Below, piece by piece: positions 8,600 through 16,077 of a stretch of DNA of 30,542 bases. Position 1 is the stretch's first letter, and every line of letters begins with the position of its first letter. The stretch comes from JACGMN01 sp964522635 (lineage in GTDB: Archaea; Halobacteriota; Syntropharchaeia; Alkanophagales; Methanospirareceae): positions 1 to 30,542 of the forward strand of contig CAZFWT010000012.1 in NCBI GenBank assembly GCA_964522635.1. The letters run 5' to 3'. Made by a program: the position numbers and the translations under genes. The notes beneath the pieces were generated by a model that made no database searches, was not told where the DNA came from, and saw only the letters and a list, made by a program, of their open reading frames with translations.

Positions 8600-9490
8600 T
8601 CATGCGATATGGAAGTATGAGCCGCTCTTCTTCACAAACCCTTCGTCCTGGAGCTGACTGAGAGCGTGCTCCATACGCTCTGGATCTGCGCCGATGACCT
8701 GGACGAGTTCGCGTTCAGATAAGCGAGATTCGCGCGTCAGCGCTCGTAGAATAGCGCCTCGCAGCTCACGGTTCGAGCCTTTGAACGGCGTCTGCTTCTG
8801 GTAGTGTGCGCTGCGCCGATTGGGGTTTTGGTGCTGCTGCTTGAGCAGGACGCCGTAATCCATGAGCGCGTAATACCATTTTCGTGGCTCTGCAGCATCA
8901 AGCGTCTGTTCCACCAGCGGGCGGATCTCAGCATCCGCGATCTCCTCGCTTTGGTCGGCGAAGAAGAAATGGATGAAGACGGTTCGGATGTTCGTCTCGA
9001 TGAACACCATGGGTTGGTTGAACGCGAAGGTGATAATGGCAGCAGCGGTGTATGGGCCGATTCCCGGGAGCTTCACGAGCTCAGCGGGCTCAGACGGGAG
9101 CGTGCCCGCGTAGACCGCAACGACCGTTTCGGCCGTTCGCTTTAGCGCAATAGCACGTCGGTTGTAGCCCAGCCCTTGCCATACCCGCAGGATCTCCTGG
9201 AGCGGTGCCTGCGCAAGCGCGTGGAAATCGGGAAACGTGCTGATGAATGCCTCGTATTTTGCGATGACGCGCTCTACCTGCGTCTGCTGAAGCATGATCT
9301 CCGAGACGAGGATGCGATATGGGTCGTTCGTCTCGCGCCAGGGAAGCTCGCGACCGTATTCGCGGAAGTGGGTATAGATGATGACCTGGAACGCATGTAT
9401 GGTCTCTGTGGTGAGCTTGCGCGCCGGGATCGATTGCCCGAAGGAAGATCGAAACGAGCGTTCCGCCGCCCTGATCTCATCAGGATTCAT
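8600..9490 (-). CDS. mutY: MutY-like A/G-specific adenine glycosylase without an Fe-S cluster
   Basis: HhH-GPD base-excision glycosylase of 296 residues, expected to remove adenine mispaired with 8-oxoguanine. Seen: LPWR (49-52), the catalytic-Glu helix SEIMLQQTQV (E64), WQGLGYNRRA (104-113), and the helix-hairpin-helix LPGIGPYTAAA (141-151). The position of the usual catalytic Asp is a Glu in FIETNIRTV (E165). After MDYG, where MutY normally has CX6CX2CX5C, there is NPNRRSAHYQKQTPFKGS, and the whole protein has no cysteine, so no [4Fe-4S] cluster can form. A winged-helix-like tail (about 235-296) follows; the NUDIX-like 8-oxoG domain is missing. It belongs to the cluster-less branch or has a shifted specificity. 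Confidence 0.85.
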   Translation of the reverse strand: MNPDEIRAAERSFRSSFGQSIPARKLTTETIHAFQVIIYTHFREYGRELPWRETNDPYRILVSEIMLQQTQVERVIAKYEAFISTFPDFHALAQAPLQEILRVWQGLGYNRRAIALKRTAETVVAVYAGTLPSEPAELVKLPGIGPYTAAAIITFAFNQPMVFIETNIRTVFIHFFFADQSEEIADAEIRPLVEQTLDAAEPRKWYYALMDYGVLLKQQHQNPNRRSAHYQKQTPFKGSNRELRGAILRALTRESRLSERELVQVIGADPERMEHALSQLQDEGFVKKSGSYFHIA

Positions 9491-9536
9491 GCTTGATAGT
9501 GCAGTTACCCCGGCTTCATTGTTATCGCTGCAACCT

Positions 9537-9548
9537 TATTAAATGAGA
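9537..9548 (-). promoter_or_regulatory. Possible TATA box of mutY
   Basis: CATTTAATAAGG on the minus strand, about 50 bp before the ATG at 9490. This predicts a leader of about 25 nt. Confidence 0.3.
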
Positions 9549-9618
9549 CGCCACCCGCTGCCTGCAACGGTGCCAAAGCCGACATCCGACCACAGGGCGA
9601 CCATAAGGATAACTAGGG

Positions 9619-9719
9619 GAGAAAAAGAGAGGGCTAAAATTCGTCGGTTGGGAGGTGAAAAATTCGCTCCCTCCCCTTTTCTCCCGCTAGATAGTTAGTT
9701 GTACGTGAAGCATAAAAAG
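9619..9719 (-). ncRNA. Putative small RNA gene, copy 1 (with promoter)
   Basis: One of two similar ~100-bp non-coding blocks (see 9910-10012). Read on the minus strand, a TATA element CTTTTTATGC (9710-9719) is followed about 26 bp later by CGGGAG near 9686, where strong similarity between the copies begins. A conserved hairpin GGGAGG/CCTCCC encloses CGAATTTTTCA, and the block ends in a pyrimidine/T-rich tract CTCTCTTTTTCTC that could terminate transcription. The predicted RNA is about 68 nt. CACCTCC, identical to the anti-Shine-Dalgarno core of 16S rRNA, is conserved. No reading frame is kept between copies. Function unknown; the strand is inferred from the promoter and the T tract. Confidence 0.5.
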
Positions 9720-9909
9720 CTTTCTAAAAAAGCTTCTCAACACCCTATTCCTGTGCGGTAAACCAGTTCGCCTACTTTCTCAGCCGGGCAGTCACGTGGT
9801 ATACGTCTACGCGCTGGCGATGAGACTGAACAAGCCCTCAGAACGGCGAGTGAGGAACCCGCAAAAACCCGAAAGCTTTTTATGATCCGTAAGAGCATGA
9901 GTATTCCGA

Positions 9910-10012
9910 GAGAAAAAGAAGGGGGATAAGTCGCGTTGTGTTCGGAGGTGAAAAAATTCGACCCCTCCCGTTCCTCCCGGTATTTTAGTATATACTGCAC
10001 GAGCATAAAAAG
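9910..10012 (-). ncRNA. Putative small RNA gene, copy 2 (with promoter)
   Basis: Second copy of the block at 9619-9719, same orientation. It has the TATA element CTTTTTATGC (about 10002-10011), similarity starting at CGGGAGG near 9981, the hairpin GGAGG/CCTCC around TCGAATTTTTTCA, and the tail CCCTTCTTTTTCTC. Between the TATA and the start of similarity the copies differ in sequence but keep the same spacing, as expected for a promoter spacer. The base flanking the stem differs (C in one copy, G in the other) with a matching change in the opposite arm, which hints at a preserved structure. Confidence 0.5.
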
Positions 10013-10137
10013 TTTTTAAAATCGTTTCTCTGACGTTCTTTTTACTACCCTTCATTTTTTCTCCACGTCCATATCATCTGCCCACTCCGTGACGTTCCCG
10101 ATCCTTGTGCGGTGCCTTGAGAAGCTAACAGAGAAAG

Positions 10138-11028
10138 ATGAAAATCGGCTATCCCTGCCTCAACTGGACCATTGGCTGCAAAGCCGCGCGAACATTCAGG
10201 CTCAAATCGTACTCGGAGGAGCGGTTGATCGACGCGGTTGCGAACAATCTCAACTGCCTCCAGAAGATTCTCGCGTTCAACGTCGAGCATGATCTCCTGT
10301 TCTTCCGGATTACTTCAGACCTCGTGCCCTTCGCCTCCCACCGTATCAATCAATTCGACTGGCAGGGCTATTTCGCGCCGCGGTTCCGTGTGATCGGGCG
10401 GTTCATCAAGGCCCAGAATATCAGGATCTCCATGCACCCCGATCAGTTCACGCTCATCAATTCGATTGACTCCGCGGTCTTCGAGCGCAGCGTCCAGGAA
10501 CTGCGTTATCATACAGCCGTATTGGATCTCCTAGGGCTGGACACAACGGCAAAGATACAGCTCCACGTTGGCGGCGCGTACGGTGATAAGCCAGCGAGCA
10601 TGCAGCGGTTCGTCACGCGTTACGGCGAACTCGAGGATACCATCAGAAGACGACTGGTGATCGAGAATGACGATCGACTCTACACGCTCGATGATTGCCT
10701 TCGAATATATGAAGAAACCGATATTCCGGTATTGTTTGACGTTTACCACCATGAGGTCAACAGCTCAGGGGCGTCGCTCCGGGAAGCAGTAAGCCTGGTT
10801 ACGGGGACGTGGAAGCAACAGGATGGCGTGCCGATGGTGGATTACAGCTCCCAGGAGCCCGGCAGCCAGCGCAGGGGCAAGCATGCCGAAACCATCGATC
10901 TGGATCACTTCCAGCGGTTCATCGAAGAGACAGAGGGGTTCGAGTTCGATCTCATGCTCGAGATCAAGGACAAGGAAACGAGCGCATTGCAAGCGGTCGC
11001 GGTGCTGAAAGCGCTCGGAAGAATCTGA
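10138..11028 (+). CDS. uvsE: UV damage endonuclease UvsE (UVDE)
   Basis: TIM-barrel endonuclease of 296 residues that nicks DNA 5' of UV photoproducts (and some other lesions), starting alternative excision repair. Family motifs seen in order: MKIGYPCLN at the start, FFRITSDLVPFASH, ISMHPDQFTLINS, HVGGAYGDK, LVIENDDRLYTLDD, VLFDVYHHEVN, and FDLMLEIKDKETSAL near the C-terminus. These carry the His, Asp and Glu ligands of the metal centre. Full length, no disruption. It lies upstream of the Fpg/Nei gene on the same strand; with the MutY-like gene and the photolyase relic it forms a local repair cluster. Loss of photolyase beside an intact UvsE suggests UvsE is now the local UV-repair enzyme (inference). 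Confidence 0.93.
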   Translation: MKIGYPCLNWTIGCKAARTFRLKSYSEERLIDAVANNLNCLQKILAFNVEHDLLFFRITSDLVPFASHRINQFDWQGYFAPRFRVIGRFIKAQNIRISMHPDQFTLINSIDSAVFERSVQELRYHTAVLDLLGLDTTAKIQLHVGGAYGDKPASMQRFVTRYGELEDTIRRRLVIENDDRLYTLDDCLRIYEETDIPVLFDVYHHEVNSSGASLREAVSLVTGTWKQQDGVPMVDYSSQEPGSQRRGKHAETIDLDHFQRFIEETEGFEFDLMLEIKDKETSALQAVAVLKALGRI

Positions 11029-11183
11029 GGGCTTTCGTTTCGTCTCCCAATCCGCGCTCGAGCTAAACGCAGGGGGTGCCCGCAAATCGAGGCTGTCAAG
11101 TTAATGTGTGCTGCGTATGAAATTAAAAATTGGCACAGCAGAAAGTATATTGGAGTACGAAGCAAGCGAAGCAGGAGCACCAG
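11029..11183. promoter_or_regulatory. Region upstream of the Fpg/Nei gene
   Basis: AT-rich tracts ATTAAAAAT (11120-11128) and AGTATATTG (11144-11152) are promoter candidates. AGGAG (about 11173-11177) can serve as the ribosome-binding site for the ATG at 11184. Confidence 0.3.
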
Positions 11184-11924
11184 ATGGAAGGGCCTTCGGT
11201 ATGGGCGGTTGCTGAAAAGTTGGAAGGGTTTACGGGCAAGAAGGTGACGGCTATCTCAGGTAACGCCAAAATCGAGAAGGATGGTCTCGTCGGCGCGACA
11301 ATTGAGGACATCTTCCCGCGGGGCAAGAACCTCTTCATCCAGTTCCCCGATGCCGCACTCAAGATACACTTCCCCATGTACGGCAGCTATCGGATCAACG
11401 AGGCGCGTGAAGGTATGGAACCACGGCTTGCGCTTGTGTTCGACGACGAGCAGCTCAATTTCTACAACTGCTCCGTGCGCATCGTTCCCAACGACCAGAT
11501 CGACGCGCAGTTTGATGAAGAGCTCGATATCGTCTCGTGCAACTGGAATGCCCGGAAGGTGATCGAGCGTGCCGCCGAGCTGAAGGATGCTTATATCTGC
11601 GATGTGCTCCTCAATCAGGAGGTCTTTGCGGGCGTGGGCAACATCATCAAGAACGAGGCGCTCTTTATGGCGAAGCTCCATCCGCTGAGCGTGGTAGGAA
11701 GTATCACGCACGAGAAGCTGATCGATGTTACCTTCAAAGCGCGGGCATTCTCACAGCTCTTTCATACAGTGCGACGGAACGAGGAGAAGCTGCAGCCGTT
11801 TCTCACCCTGTATCGGAAAAAGTGCTGTCCCATTTGTCAGGGGAAGGTTCTGCTGGAGCGCACGGGCGAGAGCGCGCGCATAAGCTTCATCTGCCCGTCC
11901 TGCCAGGTGCTGTATACCGAGTGA
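11184..11924 (+). CDS. nei: Fpg/Nei-family DNA glycosylase/AP lyase (MEGPS type)
   Basis: Bifunctional DNA glycosylase for oxidised bases, 246 residues. The ATG at 11184 is chosen because family members start directly with the active-site sequence, here MEGPSVW. An upstream in-frame TTG (11130) would bury it. Further marks: PRGKNLFIQF with the conserved Lys, the H2TH region LLNQEVFAGVGNIIKNEAL, and a C-terminal zinc finger CX2C-X18-CX2C (CCPICQ and CPSC). Fpg and Nei use Pro2 as nucleophile; here Met1 sits where that residue would be, as in a branch of Nei-like proteins beginning MEGPS. The nucleophile is therefore uncertain: the N-terminal amine of Met1 or another group. Confidence 0.87.
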   Translation: MEGPSVWAVAEKLEGFTGKKVTAISGNAKIEKDGLVGATIEDIFPRGKNLFIQFPDAALKIHFPMYGSYRINEAREGMEPRLALVFDDEQLNFYNCSVRIVPNDQIDAQFDEELDIVSCNWNARKVIERAAELKDAYICDVLLNQEVFAGVGNIIKNEALFMAKLHPLSVVGSITHEKLIDVTFKARAFSQLFHTVRRNEEKLQPFLTLYRKKCCPICQGKVLLERTGESARISFICPSCQVLYTE

Positions 11925-12016
11925 GCGTCGGCCCGTAACACGTGTCGCACATACTTCTTCCCGTCCTACGGCTCGTCACCGCTCATCACGAGCACGAAGA
12001 GGAGAAGCGGACAACT

Positions 12017-12026
12017 GCTTTTATAT
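12017..12026 (+). promoter_or_regulatory. TATA box of the DUF35 gene
   Basis: CTTTTATATG. The predicted transcription start near 12046 leaves a short leader containing GGAGG (12049-12053) before the ATG at 12063. Confidence 0.5.
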
Positions 12027-12062
12027 GCGGACGAACATATTGGGCAATGGAGGCTCGAACTT

Positions 12063-12455
12063 ATGGCGGCCACGGCAAAATTCTGGCGATGGCAGGAGTC
12101 ACGTTACAACTTAGAAGGCACGTACTGCACGAACTGCGGGAGTTACTACTTCCCGCCACGAACGGTCTGCCCGCAGTGCCGGCGCAAAGGGAGCATTGAG
12201 CTGTATAAATTCAAGGGCACGGGTGAGATCGTGACCTTCTCCACGGTCTATCAAGCGCCACTAAACCTGAACCGGCAGACACCCTACACCCTCGCGATCA
12301 TTCAGCTCGATGAGGGCACGCGCATGCTCTCGGAGATCATCTGTGATCCTGAAATGATCCATATCGGCATGCGTGTGCGCGCGGTGTTCAGGAAACTGGG
12401 AGAGGAGGGTGAGCGCGGCATCATTTACTACGGGACGAAGTTCGTGCCCGCTTGA
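12063..12455 (+). CDS. DUF35 OB-fold / rubredoxin-like Zn-ribbon acyl-CoA-associated protein
   Basis: A 130-residue protein with an N-terminal Zn ribbon (CTNCG at about 22 and CPQC at about 36) followed by an OB fold (residues 50-128, with TFSTVYQAP and TPYTLAIIQLDEG). In archaea such proteins bridge acetoacetyl-CoA thiolase and HMG-CoA synthase, channelling acetoacetyl-CoA for isoprenoid synthesis; other members accompany thiolases of lipid metabolism. No thiolase or HMG-CoA synthase gene is adjacent here, so the partner is unknown. Own promoter and ribosome-binding site are present; monocistronic. Confidence 0.87.
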   Translation: MAATAKFWRWQESRYNLEGTYCTNCGSYYFPPRTVCPQCRRKGSIELYKFKGTGEIVTFSTVYQAPLNLNRQTPYTLAIIQLDEGTRMLSEIICDPEMIHIGMRVRAVFRKLGEEGERGIIYYGTKFVPA

Positions 12456-12537
12456 ATGATCGGTTGAAGTACGATTCATAAAGCGAAGTAACGCTCCCCC
12501 AAATTTCACGCACTCTGTCTGGCACGTCGGTCAGCGA

Positions 12538-13569
12538 CTATCTTCTCTGCGAGCCTAGGGTTAATTTCTCCTCAGCTATGTACATGAGTTGATCGCCTGC
12601 CCGCAAAATGGCGCCTTTATCTGGATTGAGTATCACACTGCTATCGCGTACAAGCCCAACGGGTATGGTGTCATATCGCTCTTTAAGCAGCGTGAGGATC
12701 TCAAAAAACGTCTTCCCTTCGAACTCCGTGGGGATGCGCTCCTGATGCAAATCCATCCCCCGGACGTTCAGCATCTCGTTCAGAAAACTCGAGATCGCGG
12801 GCACGAAAACAGATCGTGAGAGTACGAGGCCGAAGAATTCATCGGCCGATAAGGTCTGCTCCACGCCCGTCTTCTTCATCGCTTGCGCAACCTTCGGGTC
12901 TGAGACAATGCAGGTGGTATGCATAGTAGTCTTGAGTTTTTCCACCGCGATAGCGGAGAGCAACGTCTCGGTCTCATCCTTCCCGGAGATCAGTGCGAAG
13001 GCCGCCTTCTCTACATTCGCCCGCTTCAGATTCTCGTCGTCACTCGGGTCGCCCTTAATGAAGATGAGCTTCTCGTGCACCAGGGGGATATCAGCAACGT
13101 CGGCGACTACGACCACTTCCATACCCGCAGCCAGTAATTCCTTGACCGCGATCTCTAGCTTGTTATCCCAGCCACAGACGATGATATGCCCTTCCATAAA
13201 AGATCTGATGAGCTGCCGCCTTTTTAAACTTGTTTCGATCAGGATGTCGGTAATACTCGCCAAGATTAACCCTAAGATGCCAATACCACTGAGCATCACG
13301 GCGATTGAAGCGATTTTACCGATCGCAGTCCGCGCAACGATATCGCCGTAGCCCACCGTTGTCGTGGTGGTAACACTCCAGTAAAAGGCATCGAAGAGCG
13401 AGACCTGCTCGCAGAGATGGAACAGGATCGTGGCTACGATCCATAACGAGGCAAGATAGACGCCCGCATAAATCAGGATGCGTCGTTCTCGAACGCGCCA
13501 TGAGATGGCCCTAAGAAACCGTAGCAACAGTTGAAACATGGTAACGTGGTTCTTTTCTGTGGTAGACAT
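12538..13569 (-). CDS. MthK-like K+ channel with RCK (TrkA-N/TrkA-C) domains
   Basis: Two-transmembrane K+ channel of 343 residues. TM1 lies at about 34-53; the pore helix and selectivity filter TTTTTVGYGD at about 67-76; TM2 at about 84-108. The cytoplasmic RCK domain starts at GHIIVCGWDNK, a Rossmann fold with GxG-like glycine positions for nucleotide or Ca2+ gating. A C-terminal TrkA-C-like region (about 265-335) includes FEGKTFFEIL and ILRAGDQLMYIAEE. It passes K+ across the membrane in response to a cytoplasmic ligand. The start may be the ATG at 13569 or the downstream MFQLLLR (13539). An AT-rich TATA-like CTTATTTAATAC lies upstream near 13637-13649. Confidence 0.92.
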   Translation of the reverse strand: MSTTEKNHVTMFQLLLRFLRAISWRVRERRILIYAGVYLASLWIVATILFHLCEQVSLFDAFYWSVTTTTTVGYGDIVARTAIGKIASIAVMLSGIGILGLILASITDILIETSLKRRQLIRSFMEGHIIVCGWDNKLEIAVKELLAAGMEVVVVADVADIPLVHEKLIFIKGDPSDDENLKRANVEKAAFALISGKDETETLLSAIAVEKLKTTMHTTCIVSDPKVAQAMKKTGVEQTLSADEFFGLVLSRSVFVPAISSFLNEMLNVRGMDLHQERIPTEFEGKTFFEILTLLKERYDTIPVGLVRDSSVILNPDKGAILRAGDQLMYIAEEKLTLGSQRR

Positions 13570-13819
13570 GGAGCAGGCGTGATCTGAGGCACGTCAGCCC
13601 GCGAGCACAGGACCCCCATGAGAACATCTCTTTCTGTATTAAATAAGCTAGCCTGCAGGATGTTTCACGGTTGCATGCAGGCTCGAGCTCGTCCTGATGC
13701 GTGACCGCTAAACAGGTTAGAGCGTTGATGCGGTGATTGAGCAGCCGAAGTTCGTCGTATCGAAAGTATCTTATTGATTGCAACTCCTTTGTATATTCTA
13801 GCAGAGGGGGTGAATAGGT

Positions 13820-14224
13820 ATGCAGGAAACGGAATTTAAAGCCCTGGTTGCCAAATTTGAGGAGGCTGAGAAGGCGTTTAAGGAGCTCCAGCAGCCGTTT
13901 GAAGCGATGAAGCAGGCGTTTCAGGACTTGCTGAAGCCGTTCAAAGAAGCGGAGAAAGTGTTTGAGGAGCAAATTAAGCCCATAGGCGATGAGGAAAAAC
14001 GATTTAAGGACTGGATAAAACCATCGGAAGAGACAGAGCGCGTCTTCAAAGAGCTCCTCAAACCGTTTGGCGATACAAAGGAGGCGTTTGAAGAGTGGAT
14101 CAAGCCGCTCGAAGAGGGGAACGAATTGCTGCGGCGCGCCTTTGAGCGGATAACGGAGGGCGAGAAAATGATGCGGGCAGCCTTCGATAAGCTCGAAGAG
14201 GCGTCTGAAAAGAAGAAAAAGTAA
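13820..14224 (+). CDS. Amphipathic coiled-coil protein with 14-residue tandem repeats
   Basis: A 134-residue, highly charged, all-helical protein with a purine-rich ribosome-binding sequence GAGGGGGTGA (13804-13813). Residues about 19-102 are six consecutive 14-residue units without gaps, consensus aFkElxKPfxexek; unit starts include AFKELQQPFE, AFQDLLKPFK, VFEEQIKPIG, RFKDWIKPSE, VFKELLKPFG and AFEEWIKPLE. Phe at position 2 and Lys-Pro at 7-8 are the fixed features. There is no signal peptide or membrane segment. The pattern recalls apolipoprotein-like or filament-forming helical repeats. A Pro every 14 residues would kink a continuous helix regularly. No named family is recognised. Confidence 0.75.
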   Translation: MQETEFKALVAKFEEAEKAFKELQQPFEAMKQAFQDLLKPFKEAEKVFEEQIKPIGDEEKRFKDWIKPSEETERVFKELLKPFGDTKEAFEEWIKPLEEGNELLRRAFERITEGEKMMRAAFDKLEEASEKKKK

Positions 14225-14284
14225 GTGTGACGGTGATCTGTGAACCCGCGGCGTTGAAGGGTGTTTCAGACGCCTCCGGCGCAG

Positions 14285-14524
14285 CTAGTGGAACATCTCA
14301 CGCAATTTTATGACGGCCTCGCGACCCTTGAACGTGGGCGTCGTTATCGTGATCTTTCCCGTCCGCTGATCCATCTCAAACAGCTGTTTATCTCGCGACT
14401 GCAGCAGGTGGATTACCCGTCGTATGCACCATTCAAGGTTCAAGGTCACGTCCGGCTTAGGGTGTAATCCGGGACATAAGACGACCGAGCCATCTTTCTG
14501 GAAGATGAAGTGATAGCACTCTTT
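14285..14524 (-). pseudogene. 3' part of a host gene split by element 1
   Basis: Eighty codons (with stop) open on the minus strand and without a start codon of their own. The frame begins inside the integration core (Lys-Glu-Cys encoded by AAA GAG TGC) and runs through FIFQKDGSVVLCPGLHPKPD and CIRRVIHLLQSRDKQL to REMFH and a TAG stop. The 5' part is at 22715-22863. Joined through the 8-bp core they form one 126-residue protein. The stretch VVLCPGLHPKPDVTL, followed by a helix and GKITITTPTF, loosely recalls SCP2-like lipid-binding folds; this is weak and the function is open. Confidence 0.8.
14517..14524. repeat. attL core of element 1 (CACTCTTT)
   Basis: Identical to 22715-22722 and in the same orientation. 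Host-derived TGATAG precedes it directly; the element's own end has TGATAG 8 bp before the core at the right junction (22701-22706). Confidence 0.85.
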
Positions 14525-14537
14525 ACCCTACTGATGG

Positions 14538-14547
14538 CTTTATATAT
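14538..14547 (+). promoter_or_regulatory. TATA box of integrase 1
   Basis: CTTTATATAT centred 26 bp before the integrase ATG and only 14 bp inside the attL core, so integrase carries its own promoter and is expressed as a leaderless transcript in the integrated state. Confidence 0.6.
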
Positions 14548-14568
14548 TTTCGTTCTCACTTCTTCCGT

Positions 14569-15831
14569 ATGAACGATGCAAGAATCGCGCCGTTTTTGGC
14601 GAACTATCCGAAGGCGAACACTCGGCGGACGTATCAGGCGGCTATTTTTGATTTCCTGGATGGCATCTACGGCCGGCAGCGAGTGACGAGGCAGGTGAAC
14701 AGCGCGGAGAAGGAGAAGTATGTGCAGCTGGCCGATCAGTATTTCAAGGAGGACAGAAATCGCTTTGAGGATCTCATGGGCTATACGATCGCACAGGCCG
14801 ACCGGTCGCCGATAGCTGCGAAGGCGAAGATCGCGGGCGTCAAGGAGTGGCTGACCTTTCATGACGTCGAATTCTCGCCGAAGGAGATACGGCAACTTAG
14901 GCAGAAGAAACCGAAGGGCAATACCGGGCGGACTGCGGAGCGTGACATCAACGCGCCGATGCTGAAACAGATCCTCACGCACATGGATACAAAGGGCCGG
15001 GCGCTTGTCCTGGTATTGGCGAGCTCGGGCATGCGGATAGGCGAGGCGACCGCGGTCGATCTCAGTGACGTCAATCTGGAGAGCACACCGGTCACGATCG
15101 TGGTGCGCGGCGAGACTACGAAGACCGGCGATCAGCGGACCGTCTTCATATCGACGGAAGCGAAGGAGGCCGTGATCGAGTGGCTTAAGGTGCGTGCGCG
15201 TTATCTGGAATCCGCACAGGACAGAAATAAAGGGCTCGTGGAGGGCGGACATGCGGGAAAGAAGGCGATTGAAGATACCCGGCTCTTTCCGTTCACGGAC
15301 GGCAACGCACGCGGCATGTGGGGTAATGCGTTAACGAAGGCGGGTTTATGGTCGGTCGATCGCACTACAGGGCAGGGGCAGGTCAAGATTCATGGGCTCC
15401 GGAGGTTCTTTAGATCGCAGCTCGCGCTCACCTGTCCGATCGATATTGTAGAAGCATTAATGGGCCACGAGGGGTATCTTACGTCCGCGTACAGGCGCTT
15501 TTCGTTAGCACAGATGGGCGAGTATTACCAGAAGGCCGAGCATCACGTGACCGTGACAGGCGGTGGCAATCTTAAGGAGATGAACGACCAGCTCCAGGAT
15601 ACCCGGGCCGCGATGACCGGTTATAAGACAATCGCCGAAGAGCAGGCAGAAGAACTCGCAGCGTTGAGACGCGAAGTCTGCGCGCTGAAGGAGCAGGGCG
15701 AGCTTCACGGCAAGATGTACTTAGAGCTGCTGGATATTATCAACCATCAGGCGCAAATATCGCAAAGGCTTTTATCAGTCGTCGAGGCTGAGGAGAAGAG
15801 CGGGGCGGAACAAAAAAAGCAGAAGACGTGA
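14569..15831 (+). CDS. int: Tyrosine recombinase/integrase of element 1
   Basis: Site-specific recombinase of 420 residues. An N-terminal helical core-binding domain covers about 1-110. The catalytic domain contains R156 (SSGMRIGEA), K185 (TTKTGD), H275 and R278 (IHGLRR), H300 (LMGHEGYL) and nucleophile Y308 (SAYRRFS), so the active site is complete. A C-terminal extension (about 335-420) is a coiled coil rich in Glu, Ala and Leu, probably for oligomerisation. It starts 45 bp from the attL core, and the ATG sits 26 bp after the TATA box. It should catalyse integration at and excision from CACTCTTT. Confidence 0.93.
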   Translation: MNDARIAPFLANYPKANTRRTYQAAIFDFLDGIYGRQRVTRQVNSAEKEKYVQLADQYFKEDRNRFEDLMGYTIAQADRSPIAAKAKIAGVKEWLTFHDVEFSPKEIRQLRQKKPKGNTGRTAERDINAPMLKQILTHMDTKGRALVLVLASSGMRIGEATAVDLSDVNLESTPVTIVVRGETTKTGDQRTVFISTEAKEAVIEWLKVRARYLESAQDRNKGLVEGGHAGKKAIEDTRLFPFTDGNARGMWGNALTKAGLWSVDRTTGQGQVKIHGLRRFFRSQLALTCPIDIVEALMGHEGYLTSAYRRFSLAQMGEYYQKAEHHVTVTGGGNLKEMNDQLQDTRAAMTGYKTIAEEQAEELAALRREVCALKEQGELHGKMYLELLDIINHQAQISQRLLSVVEAEEKSGAEQKKQKT

Positions 15832-15833
15832 AG

Positions 15834-15951
15834 GCGTAACACCCGATTATACAAAGCGGACAATTACTGATCATCGAGGCCTCGGAATCCGGGCGATATC
15901 GCCACCTGCAGGAACGGAATTTGTGTACAAAGCGATAAACGAGTGTTACGC
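15834..15951. repeat. Long-spaced inverted repeat with internal direct repeat
   Basis: GCGTAACACCCG (15834-15845) and CGAGTGTTACGC (15940-15951) are 12-bp arms with one mismatch. Inside them TACAAAGCG occurs twice (15850-15858, 15926-15934). The region begins at the integrase stop and is otherwise non-coding to 16077. It may be a recombination arm-site region, terminator or origin. Confidence 0.45.
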
Positions 15952-16006
15952 AGAGCGGCCGGTTATCACGCTGTCATAAATGCTGATATATGCAAAGATA
16001 GTATGC

Positions 16007-16016
16007 CTTTATATAG
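16007..16016 (+). promoter_or_regulatory. TATA box upstream of the 41-aa gene
   Basis: CTTTATATAG; the predicted start near 16037 gives a leader of about 40 nt carrying AAGGAGG (16062-16068). Confidence 0.5.
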
Positions 16017-16077
16017 TGAGGTTACCTTTGTGTTGTTACGGGTGTGAAGCGACGCACCCGGAAGGAGGCAAAAGGAG

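Noticed and set aside
9780..9905. Possible C/D-box or tRNA-like RNA between the two repeated small-RNA blocks
   Set aside because: GATGAG and CTGA fragments occur but spacing and terminal stem are wrong for C/D RNA, and no cloverleaf can be folded by eye.
11116..11214. Short ATG frame upstream of the Fpg/Nei start
   Set aside because: It ends inside the Nei-like gene in another frame without coupling signals; the AT-rich start region is more likely promoter.
14261..14467. Plus-strand 68-codon frame over the left flank of element 1
   Set aside because: It is the shadow of the split host gene on the minus strand, whose protein reads sensibly and joins across the element; the plus frame has no promoter or ribosome-binding site.
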